From Tilletia caries (lineage: Eukaryota; Basidiomycota; Exobasidiomycetes; Tilletiales; Tilletiaceae), in the NCBI GenBank assembly GCA_032718865.1, contig JALUTQ010000039.1:558001-622000 (forward strand): a stretch of 64,000 nt of DNA, read 5' to 3'. Position 1 is the stretch's first letter; the number at the start of each line of letters is the position of its first letter. Positions 1 through 13,000 of the stretch are shown here, one piece after another. The notes beneath the pieces are model-generated. The model made no database searches and was not told where the DNA came from. It was given only the letters and a program-made list of their open reading frames with translations. The translations under genes and the position numbers were made by a program.

Positions 1-97
1 CAACATACACAAATGAATTTGGGAGATGGCCACAACCTTGAGTCTGGGTAATACCTCTGGACTCTAAAAGGCCAGGCCGGTCCCGATTTGGACGGTG
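1..97 (+). repeat. Dispersed repeat, copy 1
   Basis: About 86 bp beginning near TTTGGGAGATGGCCACAACC recur in the same orientation at 63820-63906 with only a few mismatches. Similarity stops just after GGTCCCGAT in both copies. The element family is not recognised. It lies just beyond the 3' end of the MULE coding region, so it could be a terminal piece of that element, but no inverted partner was found on the other side. Confidence 0.8.
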
Positions 98-230
98 CTG
101 AGGAGAGGGTGCGCCAGGTTCTTCCTCGTGCTCGTTTGAGGCTAGACCTGATACCATCGGTACCTGTATATCAAGATGAGAGATCAACATAACGTAGGTC
201 AGTACCTCAAAGCGACAGCCAGATATCGAT

Positions 231-2200
231 TCATGCTCTTACTGGAATGTCCGTCACTTCACAAGTAACTCCTTCCTCCATCTCCTTGAATGCGTGACGG
301 GTCGCTCCAATGTGACAATATTCGCGCATAAGATCCACCACGGGCTGGAAAAGACGTTCGGCGGGACTGGCCTTCTTGTGTAGACTCTGAGGAGAGAGAA
401 TGTGAATGAGAGAGAAATTAGGGATATGTATACATTTCCGTCCACGCTGCACACATCCTCGTACCTTGCAGGCTTGTGTACTGTGCTCAAGCTGGTCATC
501 GGCTCGACAGAGGAGACGCTTGAAGAGGTCGGTCAAAGTGGTCTTTCGACCTCCGAGCAGCTTGTTGACTCCGTTTTCGGACTCGACCCGACCTGTCGTC
601 CTGACGTTGACGGTGAATTTTGTCCGCACCCAGGCCGCCGCCCAGCTCTTTCGCGTATGGTATTGATTGGCACCAAGGTAGGGCTCGGCAGAGGGAAACA
701 TCTGCAGAAACGCAGTCCATCGCTTCTCAAACGCAGCAGGACTAGGGGCTTTGTATACGCACCAAAACACTTCCGCAAACTTGGGCCATTTTCCACGAAG
801 CTTTGGCTTGACGTTCTTGGTGATGTTCTGCCAAATGTGCCAGATGCACAGAATGTGATGGCTAGAGGGTAGGATGCTCTGAACCGCAGAGCTAAATCCT
901 GCATCCTGGTCGGAGACTATGATACGCGGCTGGTTTCCATATGTCGCGAGTAGATGGGTGAGTACCCATTCGTGCGATTCCTGGTCTTCCCGGTCTTGAA
1001 CGACATAGGCGACGTTCCGGGTCCTCCCTGCGCCATCGACCACGGAGAAAAGATTGAGAGGCATGTTGTATACGTTCCGTCCTTGCGCAACATCGGCAAT
1101 GACAACGTCGCCGAACTGTTGGAGAGCGTCGATCATCGGAGCCGAAGAAACGAAAAAGACGCTGCAGGACACCAGTCTGTTGGTGCACCTGGAAATGATA
1201 GATTAGTCTCGCATCTTTGTTCTTTTTCTTCGGCGAGCCAGGACAGGAGAAACGCGACATCCCCATACTGCTCAAAGCTTGATGTCGAGCTCGTTTGGTG
1301 TTGTCGATAACATTCGAAACCTGTCGGAGAGAGAGCGCACTTCCAGGTATGGCGGCGCGAAGAAGCTCCCAGACGGCACGTCGATCCGTTTTGGCTGTCC
1401 CTGAAGCGGTCAGGGCTTGGATGAGCGCTTTTTCTGCGGGAGGAATTGGTGTTTGACCTGAAGGAGGATTGTTGGCGATGAAGTGTGCAGAATGATTGTG
1501 GCTCCACACCATCGTGGTGATGACCCACTTTGGACCTTCACCGCAAATTCGCAAGTTGATTCTAGCGCCGCATGGATCTTGTCGACGCTCCCCCGACAAC
1601 CTTTGATTGGCAGGATCAACAGTTGTTGACGCTCGAGAACGCTGATTATCCCACGAAGCGCATCTTAGGCGCTTAGCCACAGCAACCTTGCTGCCGCGTA
1701 TGATCTTGGATTTGCTCGAATCACGATGCAGAACGTATCCTTCTTCCGACGCAAAGCCCAGACAAGCCTCGATGGCCTTGTCAAAATTGTCGTATTGCGT
1801 GCCGATCAGGCCCTCTGCGGACCTGTACGCGCGTGGCTGTTCTGTGAAATGGGCGGCCTGGCTCGGCGAATGCGTGAAGGTGTCAGAAGAGGCCGTAGGC
1901 GGGGAGGAAAACAAGGAAGCTGGAAACACGACGGGTGAAGGAGCGTTTTTGCGGGGAGGACCTGGCTGTGCTGAGGCCAGTATCGGAGCATCTGCAACAG
2001 CAGAAGTAGGGGTGATCGTGGATTTCGGGGCAGACCTGTGGGGAGAACTGGCAAAGGGGTTTGTGGGAGAGGTCGGGAGAGAAGTGGGAGAGGAAGATCG
2101 CAAATTCGGCTCGGGGCTTAGGATCTCAAAGTCGCCCGGAGAACAAGGTCCTCCGCATGTTGACTGTGATGTGGAGTGGAATATAACGAGGCTTGGTCAC
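231..2200 (-). CDS. FAR1-MULE transposase (Mutator-like), one frameshift
   Basis: Transposase of a Mutator-like DNA transposon; it would bind the element ends and cut and join DNA in the nucleus. The N-terminal part (about 2103-1150) has a Pro/Ser-rich leader and then a FAR1/WRKY-GCM1-type zinc module: Cys in LRCAS, Cys in DPCGA and the HNHS histidines. The second part (1172-231) is the MULE DDE domain: VVIADV with the first Asp, IVSDQDAG with the second, the LCIWHIWQN block, and TTGRVESEN for the last Glu region. The two parts are in different frames. The shift falls in a T5 run near 1150, and one T fewer joins them in the expected place, so this may be a base-calling error. No in-frame ATG was found, so a 5' exon is probably missing from this model. 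The Ulp1-like gene lies just upstream on the same strand. Confidence 0.85.
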
Positions 2201-2233
2201 GTCTGACAGTCTGAGATTCACAACTCCAAAAAA

Positions 2234-3636
2234 ACTTGAGAGTTACTCACAACGGGAATATGAACCAAAACTTTCACCGCCCTCACGAACCATTCACGTC
2301 GATAATCCGCAGAGGCATCTTCGCACCACAGTGGTTCCCGAGGTTCCTCTCCATTCGCGAAATCGATGCCTCTGAGCAGTGTGTTGACCGCAACGAGAGC
2401 ACAAGATCCCGAAAAGCCTTGATACGGTGCAACGAGATCGAAGGCCTCCGTGACTGTCGACCAGCCGAAACATCACTTCACCTGCTCTAGGAGAGTCGAC
2501 GGCATGTCGTACCCAAGAGAACAGGCAAAGGAGACCGTACGTGCCGTAAGATTAACCAGGACTGTAGTCCAGTGGTTGTGCTGGTAATGGACCCATCCCA
2601 GCAGCCCGCCGTTCTGGACCCTGAGTCGATCTCGAAGGGCTTGAAACGGTGCTTCTGCAGGGTACTGATCCCGATATGTAGAGCGGTTGTATGCTGCGTT
2701 AAGGAGAGTGTTGAAGGAAGTGTCGACTATCGTGGCCCGTGGTGACTTGAAATTGATTACCGTGAAAATTTGAAAGTCTATGACCTGGCCCGTCAGCCAT
2801 TTCTCGCCTTCGAGAACGCTGAGGTCGCTGAGAGAGACAAAGTATCGAGTGCCGCGCAGGCGAAAGAGTTCTTTGGCGCGTATTTCTTCACACTCCGTTG
2901 TGCTCAACAATCCGTCCCGCTCTCGAGCTTGGAGAAGACGCACAAAGCCGCACCCGCGTTCGATTTGATTGTGAAGGTGAACGAAGGTTAGGACGGCATC
3001 GATCTGAAGCAAAAAGCACATGCATGAAGAGAATATGAGTTTAGTAACAACTACCGAGAGGACAGTTCTGTAAGACGTGGATCGTTCTTCTTCGAGTAAT
3101 ATCGACACTGGGACACCCAAGCTCCCAGGACCCAGTGTGATGCACTGTGACAAGGTGTGAGCCATCTGTGCAGAAGCCAGGACTGCAGGGGCCAGGGCCT
3201 TACGCGTAAGTGCAAGGAGCGGAACTGTGGTTCACCGCTGTGCAACGACCAATGGGCAATGACCGACCGGCTCACCGTCCACACTCCAAAGCACCGACCA
3301 ACACCGGAACGGACGATGATAGGAATTAGGATACATTACTCACCTTTTTCAAGTGCCCATGCGCGATTATACCCCCTCATGCTGAACTTGAGCCCGACCA
3401 CCCCCGTGCCCTTTTAACTCGAGCCGCTTTCTGAAAAGCTCTCTGATCTGCTTAGCAGGCGGCAGCGTCTCGTTGCCACCGATGTCTTCTTCAAGGGTGA
3501 TATTGGGGGACCATGTCCACTCGATGTTTGTAGCATCTGTGGAGGAAAAAGACGGTATTGCAGTTGCCTCGAAGTCGCCGACGGTGACTTCATCAAGCCA
3601 TGCTTGAGAGAACACCTCTGGAGGAAAGAGAGACAT
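2234..3636 (-). CDS. Ulp1-like (C48) cysteine protease next to the MULE
   Basis: Proteases of the Ulp1/SENP family cleave SUMO-like proteins, and some transposons carry relatives. The core exon (about 3010-2474) shows a plausible catalytic His in HNHW, then SLGYD, where family members have a D/N and SLG block. The next exon, read from about 2436, has YQGFSGSC, which fits the catalytic Gln and Cys. An intron of about 36 nt (GTGAAG to GGAG, about 2437-2472) would join them in phase. An intron of about 51 nt with a TACTAAAC-like branch site fits at 3007-3057. The first exon probably starts at the ATG at 3636; it needs one A fewer in an A4 run near 3417 to reach a good GTGAGT donor near 3340. The N-terminal half matches nothing I recognise. 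The coding end lies about 100 bp from the MULE ORF. Confidence 0.6.
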
Positions 3637-5407
3637 GGCTACGTGCCAGTAAAAGATGAAGCAGGGTGAAGGAAGCAGAGACTACAGGCTAATAGGAGAT
3701 GGTGAAGTGAGTTCGTGAGCTGTGAGGTGAGGGCTGTGACAGGTGAGTATGAAAGGAACAGTGCTTTCAAGCGTCAGAATAAGAGTCAGAGCAGACAGAG
3801 CCGTGATCCATCAGGACTCTTCCTAACATCCTTGACTGTTCAGTGCTGATGACTTGTAGATGGTCAGTGGCCAATGCTGGACGCCGGACGGCTGCAGGGT
3901 GCTGACGGCCGGACGCACTGACATCTGGACTCTGGAGCCTGGACGGTCGCCAGAAGCATCACAGGGATGCGCGCCTTCCACATCACAAGCTGAGCAATCA
4001 GCAAACTGCTCACCACTCACCGATCACCACTTGGAGAGAGATGTTGCTGAGGGTGCGGAGAATGGAGACTGGAGAGGGGATAGAAGATGGTGGTTCTGTC
4101 AAAGCTGAAACTTGCGACCGTTGAAGGTTCGACACATTCGGGGAACTGGAACGATGATGGAACACATATGACGTATTCAGCACATGCAGCGCGTTGGGCA
4201 TCGAAGCTGCCTTTCCACTTCGCTTGGAGGCTCCCACAAGGCTGCGATTGGCATCCGTCGTCTCTCAAGTATCTGCGTCCATCCGCTACAGATTACAAGC
4301 AGCAAGCAGCAAGTGGCACTTCGTATTAATCCGGTAGCAGAAACCTCGCTCCGTCCTCAATCTCCTTCACGTTTGCTGCCCATCCATGCAGCATGCGGCT
4401 CTGACTACTCTCAGAGCCGTACAGACGTACAGTTCCTGCATTTAAAACTGAACACAGGTCAGATTGCGGAGTGCCAAACTCTAATGATGCAGTGACGCAC
4501 TAAGCTTTTTGCTTGAAGTCTAGGTTTTGCTTCTCAGGCCTCAGGCCGTACATGACGATGCACTGGCACAAGACCAAGCGGAAGAAAAATAGACGACTCG
4601 CAACAAGTAACCGACCAGGCGTCATTATTGCCCACCGCCGCTCACCAGTCACCACGCACCGGATCGGATGTCATACTGAGTGCAGCATGATCATTCATCG
4701 CTACCGTCAGCACAGGTATGGTTTATGTGCTGGACTGCTGCTCGCACAGTCAGCACTCAGCAGTGCCAAATGCCAGGCAGCGTGTGTTTGCGAATTACGA
4801 CCTTGCTCCTGCTGTCTCTCGAGCTCTCCTGACTCCTAGTCTCCTACTGTCAGCTTTCAATCTCCGTCGAGGAATGGCGGTACCTGCCAGAGTCTGGACG
4901 CTTGCTGCCCCCTAACCCACTTCCGGCTGTTCCAGATTAAGGATTTCTGATTTTTTTCGTACCGGCCTTCTATCCTCAATCCTCATCGTCCAGCGCCTAG
5001 CGGAGGACGGAACCTCTGATTCTTCAACGGTAATCTGAAACAGGGGTGTTTCCACATTGTTCCTTCCGGAAGAGTGGTATACTGTGGTAACTGAGAACTG
5101 TGAGTAGTATGTACGTGGTTGAAGGGCTGAACGTCGAACCTTCAAGATGATCTCTTGATATGTGAATGTGAAGACCATGCTGTGAACCGTGAGTCTGTGA
5201 CCCTGATAGATTCCTCGTGCTCATAATATTATCCGGCGCTTGCTGCTTCTCTCAGTCTCTCAGGCCTCAGTTGACAGCTGCTGACTCTCATGAGAGCCCA
5301 AGTCCCAACATCTCTCATCGCTGTCTACAGACGAAGACCTTCAGGCCCTCTTGGATAGCGGTCCCTGTTCCCAAGTCACAAATCACAATTTACAGCGTAC
5401 AGAGAGC
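3637..5407. other. No gene recognised
   Basis: No ORF here looks like a known protein or shows a convincing exon structure. GGACG/CTGGAC-type words recur at 3860-3950. It may be decayed transposon sequence or the far flank of the MULE. Confidence 0.5.
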
Positions 5408-5415
5408 ATACACAA

Positions 5416-6012
5416 CAGTGCTTTTCATGGGTCATATGACCCTGTTTTTGGGGCTTGGTCATATGACATGACTCTTATTGTGTGCGCACCTCAGAGGCTG
5501 GTCATATGACATGACCTGAATAGGAGTCATATGACTCTTATTTAAGTCATATTTTGGTCATATTCCTCAATGTCACAAAATGCCTTCCGAGGTTGGACTC
5601 TGGCGTTTAAAGGTTGCGACAACGCACGAACATGTTGTTACATACTGTTATGCCACATGAGACAGTGCGGAAGTCACAGAAGGTCAACTCTGTACTAGAA
5701 ATATCGGTTACAGAAGCTCTAGCTCGGGTTGAGATCAGAGAGTACGTCTTAATTGGGTCATATTTAGGTCATAATTAAGAGTCATAATATCACAAAAAGA
5801 GTCTTATTATGACTAAATTGTGTGTTTGCAGGATTTCTGGTCATATTTCTGGTCATAATGTCATATATGACCAAAATTTCCAAAGTCTGGTCATATGATA
5901 TGACCTCCAGGGCCACTCTTAATTTGCAAATATGACTTATGACTTTATGACTCTTAAAATGGTCATATGACCTATATGACTCTTACGGGTCATATTATCC
6001 TGCAAAGCACTG
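5416..6012. mobile_element. hAT-like MITE, copy 1
   Basis: A 597-bp non-autonomous element with ends CAGTGCTTTTCA and, inverted, CAGTGCTTTGCA. It is flanked by a perfect 8-bp duplication ATACACAA (5408-5415 and 6013-6020). An 8-bp duplication with CAG-type ends is typical of the hAT superfamily. The interior is full of the palindrome GTCATATGAC and the half-site GTCATA, which are likely transposase binding sites. It encodes no protein. A second copy at 27928-28512 lacks 12 bp and otherwise shows about one substitution. Confidence 0.93.
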
Positions 6013-6020
6013 ATACACAA

Positions 6021-7333
6021 CCATACTGTCTGCCCGCATGTATCTAAGCTGGCCTCAAATCTGGGTCTCCGATCAGGAATGGCCTCAGATCTGGTTCTCA
6101 GTCTCAGATCAGGCCTGGCGTGGACAAGTGCAAAGTTCATCTGTACAAGCATTCAGCATTCAGGTCGTTCCGGGATTGATGTCTAACGTGTCGATATGCG
6201 AGCCGTGAGATAAGATTACATAATCGAGACTTACGTAATGATCATTGGGGCGGGAACCTGGGGCGCGTTGAAGGGTGGGGGGCGGGCTTAAGAACATTCT
6301 CCATACGTACCCGCCCCGGGGCGGCCATTAGAAAAGTCCTTTACAATTTGACATTTGACACAGCTGTGAGCTGGGTCCAAGCGTTCGCGACCTCGACTGC
6401 TTCTGTTCGGAATTTCTCTGTACGCACTGATCTTAGACATTTCACGGCGCTGACAAAGTGAGTCAAGTGACAGACCACTGACCCCTACCACTTACCCCTT
6501 CCCCCGCTTTGTACCTTGTGCCCACCAGCCATCAGTCCCAGATCTAGACCTTCTCTGGACTCTGACAAATGGTGGCCAAAGACTCGCCGCTGTCGCTATG
6601 CTGAGTTTTCTGCTCCTTTTCTTGCATTTGACACGCATTGCTGAATCCTCTTGTTCCGTTCTTTCATCTTTTACATGCCAGGTTCAATGAGATGTATCCG
6701 CATTGGAGGTCGGGACGAAGCGCCATACTATGGTCGGTGGGCATTGGGGTTCGGGAAACCGGCATGGTCGAGCAGGTCGAGGACCAAGCGCTGCCGTTTT
6801 TGCTATCACTGAGCTGGTGCGTGAGTGGTGTGAAGGAACCTGTCCATAGCGATGAAGGTAGGAGGAGCACAGATGAGATGTGCGTTATCTGGGGGCTGAG
6901 ACCTTTCGGTTGGCGCGGTCGCTTGGGTTGCTGGCTGCCGCGAGCCGCGAGGCCCATCTCCCTCCGGTGTTCCCTGCACTCAGCACTATACTGCGGCGAG
7001 TGGAAAGGGGTGAATGAGGTGAAGGGCTCGTGCGTTCGGACGGCGCCAGCGCTCGGGGCGTGCTGACCCCATCTCGGTGCGGGTCGATCGCGGCGACCGG
7101 TTCTGTTTCATCTTGGAACTTGGACGCTTCGCTGGGCGCCGGGCGCCGGGCGCCGGGTGCCTACATATACGGCTCGGAAGAAGGGGGTAGGGGATTGCTC
7201 TTCCAACAAAGTCTTCTTCCAACTTTCTTGCTCACCTTCCCTATTTTTCTTTCACACGACAACTCAACTCTCAACCCTTCCAAGCCGTCGTCCCGCTTCT
7301 GTGCCACTCGTCGAAATTGCTTCCGAATTATCG
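6021..7333. promoter_or_regulatory. Upstream region of the RGS-LOV gene
   Basis: No supported gene. The stretch next to the RGS-LOV start has a short GC-rich tandem of CGCCGGG near 7135-7158 and then a pyrimidine-rich leader up to the ATG, as is usual for basidiomycete 5' regions. ORFs at 6638-7066 and nearby lack ATG starts or family signals. Confidence 0.4.
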
Positions 7334-9900
7334 ATGAGCGTCCCTCGTTCGGGTCCACCGCCCAAAATCCCACTGCCCATCGCACCAACCTCATCCCGCT
7401 TCGGCGGTATATCCACCAACGGAGACTACTTGTCCGCAACGTGAGTCGGAAAAGCATGCTTCAACTCAAGTCAGTGCTCTGACATCTGACATTCCTTCGC
7501 ATTTGCCAGGACGTCTGTCAGATCAGGGCCGGGAAGAAAGCCTTCTCATGACACCTTCGGACCTGGTGGGCGCTCCCCGGCTATGCCTGTGCGGAACATC
7601 AAAGACGACGGCTCCCCAGACGAAGGAACTGAATCGTCCACATACGAAGATGAGCATGATCAAGTCTACGATACCGAAAACGAATCTGTTTTACAAATCA
7701 AGATGGCCCGTCATGACGATCGTCGCCTGCGTGATTCGAATCCGACGCCGTACTTTCCAGCGCCACCTACTCGAGAGGCTCGCCATGCCCCTTCTTCTCC
7801 GAGCTCGCAGTGGAGGAACTTCTCTCCGCCACTCTCTGTTCATCGTAGTAAAGCTTATCAAAGCCAGAGCAACCCCCGCCAACGTGGAAATGGTTCTGCC
7901 TCGCAGACTTCCCTTCGGATGCGACATGATGACGGCCGAGATTCATCGCAGTCGATCCATGGTCAGCATCGGTCGGCTTATCAGGGGTCTCGACCTGCCA
8001 GTCCTTCTAGCCAAGGAACCTCCTCGCCTACAGACTTCTATCGTCGGACGGGCGCAAAAACCGACCTTGACTCCTGGGATCCGCCTGCTGTGCCACCTCG
8101 CGCTGGCAAATATTCCGCGTCTCTTCACGGTACGATCACCAACTTGCCGGATTGGACCTCGCTCCGTGGCGACGAGCCTACATCTCACCCTGTCGGTCAT
8201 GTGCAGAAAGATATTGAGTTCAGGTGAGCTTCGCCTTCCGCAGTTCGCAACAGAGACTCTCAACCCCAGATACTGATGCAACCGTGGATCCTTGTGACCA
8301 ACGTTCTGCAGCATTCTGAGACTGGTATCTCCAGCAGTTTTCGAACAGCTCCTCTCGGACCCACTCGGCAGGCATCGATTTCGAGAGTACCTCAACACCT
8401 GCGAAGAGGGTGGCTCCAAAGATCTCGACTTCGTTCTGGACGTCAGGGAGCATATGCGCGCCATTGATAACCTGAAGCAAGGCAGTGAGGCGCTTCACGA
8501 CGTATACGTCAAGAACCCTGAGAACCGTGGCGAACTCGCCCCTGAACTGGATAACAGCCTACTGGCATCGCTCCGGACCACCTTTGCGCTTCAGCACCAA
8601 CTTGATGGTGTTCACAGCCATCTCATCCAAACCATGTTCCACTCAGCCTTTCAACGTTTCATCCGAGCCAGTATCACTGAGCAGAGCCGCGTCCGGCTGG
8701 GAGCGTTCGCTTCCGACGATAACGGAGATGGCCTCGGAGCAGCCTTCGTGTTGACCAATCCTCGACTCCGAGACCACCCCATCGTGCTCGTCTCGCCCGC
8801 ATTCTGCGACCTGACGGGCTACCCGCAAGAGGCGATCCTGCAGCGGAACTGCCGCTTCCTGCAGGGACCCTCAACTTCTCCCGAGTCTGTTCAGCGCATT
8901 CGCGACTCTTTGAACACCGGCACTTCCTCCATCGAACTCCTTCTCAACTACACGCGGAGCGGAGAGCCGTTCTGGAACCTGTTGTGCATCATCCCGCTCC
9001 GCGATGCCAAAGGACGGGTTCAGTACTTTGTGGGCGGGCAAGTCAATGTCACCGGCGCCCTGACGTCCAACGGCCTTTCGTTCCTTCTGGGCGGCGGACG
9101 TTCGTACGAGAATCTACCAGACCTGGACTCAACGCGGCGATACGGAGTCGAGGCCTCACCGACGCTGTTGAAGTACTACTCATCGACGGACCTTCCTTCG
9201 GATCAGGACAATCGGAGGCAGGCTGACAACCGCTCGGTTCGGCAACCCAACCCAAAAGCCGCCGGTACATCTCTCTACGATCATGAACCCGTAGAGTCCG
9301 ACAAAACGAAGGGTAGCAACAGTAACTCTGGCATGATGAAGCGATTCTGGACCGGGCGCCGCAAAGTGCCGCTGAACAATCAGACTCTCGGCCGCACGGC
9401 TGAGAGTGAAGCGCGTCGAATGGGCGGCACGGTCGAGGAACATATGGACGACTTCTCAGCTACGTATTCCCGCATCGCTCTGATCAAGAAGAGCAAGCGC
9501 GAGATCCTCTTCGTCACCTCGAGCTTGCTGGAGTACTTCGACCTTCCCGTCAGCACCCCACAGCAGATCTACGAGTCCCCGCTCCTTCATGCCGATCTGC
9601 TTTCTCTTATCTGCGGAGAAGATCGTGCTGATACGAAGCGGCTGCGAGCCGATGTACAGGAGGCAATCCGGACGGGAAAGACTCTCAAGATCACGGTAAA
9701 CATCCGACAACCTGCGCGGCGTCTGTTCAGCTCAGGCGCAGTGCTGAAGTCCACCGTACTGCACATTTCTCCCCTCAAAGGTAAGCTTGGTCCATGAAGA
9801 AGATGCTGGACACCTTCGGTCATTTGCTTATGCTTTACCCCCTCCTCCATTGACAGACGTCGAGAACAACACGTCCGCCGCCATCGTCGTCTTCGCCTGA
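7334..9900 (+). CDS. RGS-LOV photoreceptor (RGS domain, LOV domain, second PAS-like region)
   Basis: Predicted blue-light receptor that links flavin photochemistry to G-protein signalling or membrane binding. Exons 7334-7440, 7510-8223, 8312-9780 and 9857-9900 join in phase into 777 aa. Residues 1-273 are disordered and Ser/Pro-rich. Residues about 274-405 are an RGS domain (FEQLLSDPLGRHRFREYL, then FVLDV). Residues about 415-522 are a full LOV domain with RNCRFLQGP; the photoactive cysteine is Cys454 (codon 8850-8852). The FMN-contact strands LLNYTRSGEPFWN and YFVGGQVNV are also present. Residues about 655-760 look like a degenerate PAS domain (SKREILFVTSSLLEYF). The ATG at 7334 is the first good start, and exon 1 ends at a GTGAGT donor. 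Fungal RGS-LOV proteins such as Botrytis BcLOV4 share this order, and BcLOV4 binds lipid in light. The G-alpha target here is unknown. Confidence 0.9.
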
Positions 9901-10069
9901 CGCCTTTTGCTTCTCTTTTTCGTAGCCACAATCCTTTCTTCAATAGAAGCTCTCAAGTTCGTATCTTCATCATGTTTGCACAGTCTAAGGACAACGAGGA
10001 AACCCGTTCTCACGCTTGATATCTGGTAGTGGTACACGGTACATGTCATGCGAAGGGTGGTAGAGACAT

Positions 10070-13000
10070 CTATTTGAACAAGTGCGTTCTCGCCGCAGCC
10101 AAAGTCTCATCGGAGGCGAAGACAAACGCAAGAACAGCGTCGGCGAAGGAAGGAAGCTGCCAGTAACTCGCGTGACTGTAGAGCATGTCGAGGTACTGGT
10201 TCGATAGTAGGGAGCTTGCAATCGGAATGGTGAAGTCAAGGGTGCCGAGTTGGTTTAAAGCAATGACCCGTCGTCGACCGCGTTCCTTGTCGAATTCGAC
10301 ATCTTTCGAGCGCCTATCGTCCTTCTGACCGTCCTTCTCTTCTCGAGCCCCTCGTGATTTATCCTTCTCCTCACTGTCTTCATCCACATCCTTCAATCCT
10401 TCCAAACTCGGCCGGTTCTCCGCGGCAGTGGAGGTGCGTCTGACCCGCTCCCAGTCATCTGGCCCGACAGTCGAGTTGCTGCCCGCAGACGACGGTCGCT
10501 TCTGTTTCCGGGTGCTGAGACGAGCGAACCAACTAGCCGAACGGTCGTCCGCTGCCGCATCGCGCCTCTGCTTGTCGTCTCCAAAGAGGTCTTCGGCCAT
10601 GTCGGCCGTCTCGTCCAAAGACCGATTATTTGTGGACGACACAGAGAACCGACCCCAAGAGCCGAAGAAGCCGCTGTTGTTAGGCATGGGAGTGTCGAGA
10701 CCGCCCGGCAGACTGCGCAAGATTGCATTCGTGGCCTGGGTCAACGAAATGGTCTTTAAAGTCGACGCATATTCGCTCCCAACGCAAGGAGTCAACCGCG
10801 TTCCAACGGGATCGCTAAGTGAGAACACGTTGGCGATACGGTCGACGGCTAGACAGCCCAGATATACTTCCTTCTTATCGACGCAGTCGTCCCCACCAGT
10901 CGAACCTTTGCGTCCCTTCCGAGCGATAAGCTGGCTCTTAGCGAGCCAAACAAACAGCGCGGCAGGACTACCCGCAAGAATAAGCGTGCCGACGTTGAAG
11001 TGCAAGTGATTGTCGTTGTCGGGGATGTCCTTTAGGAGTGGGACATAAGTTGGTTGTTGTGAGAGAATATCGAAGGCAAGCGCCGCGCCCAGACTATGGG
11101 CGATCCAATGCGTCCTTCCACCTCGTGACTCGAAGCCAGGGTTCCGCTGGCAGAACAGTCTGATGACGAACATGATGTTCAGAGAAAATGCGCTGCGTCC
11201 TGCAGCATTGTGACCAGAGCAGATACACACCTATACATCCGATTCGCTTCCCGAATGACGCGCCGAATGATTTCGGTTCTATGTCGACTCAAGTACTACG
11301 GAAAAGAGCATTCAGTACACGCAGCATAACGAAAAGATGATACGAGAACCTAACTCACCAGAGGGATATCTAGAAGCACGCCCGAGATCAGCTTGCGGAC
11401 GATGGGGATACTGTTCCGGTCTCCAAACACGTCGTCGAGTGCGAAATGGTTGTCCAACTCGTCATCATGCTCGTGCGCAGGCTCCGGATCGAAGTCTTCA
11501 AGAGCGGCACGCCACATGACAGGCAAGAATTGGATGCGTCGACCATCGAGCATCTGCGAGAAGCCGCCGCCGCCAACCGTGGCAGGTGGGGTTGCCTTCG
11601 CTTGTTTCTGTACAAGGTCGCGGAATTGGTTCACCGCAATGGTGAAGTCCAAGCTTGGATTTGTCTCCGCTGCATATTTCTGTCCGATGCCGTGTAGGAT
11701 GAGAACAAGATCTACTGGACGCTCAGCATCCTTTGCCTCGCGATGCAGCTCGTCAGCTTCGTTCTCTTCGGATATCTCAGCGCCTGTGGTACCTCCTTCT
11801 TGGGTAGGGTCGGCGTCGCCGCCTTTCGCCGCGTCCTCCAAGCCCGAGCTCAACATGCCGCTTAGAGCTGCTTCGCGTTCCTTGAATGCCGAGTCCGCGT
11901 CATTCGAAGCTTTATTGGGCATCGAACCCATTTTGGCAGTGATGGACCGTAACAATTCCAGACTGGCAGATGTCTCCGTGGGCTTCGAGGAAGAGGAAGG
12001 ACTGGCATCACCCTGCGTTGGTCGCTTTTTGGCTGGTGTTGACGAGCCTGACGAGGAGGGAGAGCGCTGAGGAAGTCCACTCTTGGACTTTTGTTGCTTC
12101 GCGTCCTTCTGGTTCTTCGAGTCGTCAACATTGGCCTGGAGTGCCTTCTTGGCGTATTCGAACCCACGAATTACGAGCTGGCCACCGGAATGCTCCCCGC
12201 TCCACGCTGTGAAGACTGACTTCGCCAGCCGAGCAGTGAAATCTTGTGTATAAATGCGGGCGACATGGGGTCCAAGCATGATGACATATCCGTTCACGCC
12301 CTTGAGCGGGCGCTTGAGCTTGTCTTCCGCGTCAGCGCCAATGGTGACGGCAGACTTCAGCTCGTCCGCATAACTTGGGAGCCAAGGCTGAAGTTCTCTA
12401 CAAGGAAGTAAAAGGTCAGGAAAACGATTGAGAGCCTTTCTTTGAGCACGGCAAGGTTGGGGTCAAGGCAAGCTCACTGATAGTAATTCTCCAATTCTTC
12501 GGCAAGCTCAGTTGAGAGGGGCGACAGCTTACTCGATTCCTGAAACCAGGTGCCGCGCATAACCCGAGATGCTTTGCCTTGCTTCCAGAAGACGGGATAG
12601 AGCTTCTGCGATCGGAGATCAACTTCGTACAGGTGATCTTCTCCGACGGGTACGCGCCATGGCGGCAGATCTGTGAATGGGTCCGGTGGGTCGAGCTTGA
12701 ACTCATGCGGAACGGCTTCGTGTGGACCGCGCTTGCTGGAATCTTGATCGTCCTTCAAGTCGTCGTTCGAGCCCTCTTTCGAGTCGTCGTTCGAGTCGTC
12801 TTTCGAGGCGGAAGCTTTCTGGCCCTTTGAGGCCGCGTCTTTCACTTCCGCTGCCTTGGCCTTCTCCTTCTCCTCCCGATCTCGTGTGGCCTCTTCGACA
12901 GCTTGCCGCAGCTCCTCATCATTTACAATCTCCTGCCATCCAACTTCGAGCGCTTTGGAGTCGGTAGCACCAAATGCAGACCACTCTTTCCCATTGCCGG

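Noticed and set aside
5416..6012. TCATA-rich tract as a CRISPR-like or satellite array
   Set aside because: Inverted ends and a perfect 8-bp target duplication identify it as a MITE; the motif spacing is irregular.
6638..7066. 142-codon ORF upstream of the RGS-LOV gene
   Set aside because: No ATG start in the frame, no family resemblance, and it lies in likely promoter DNA.
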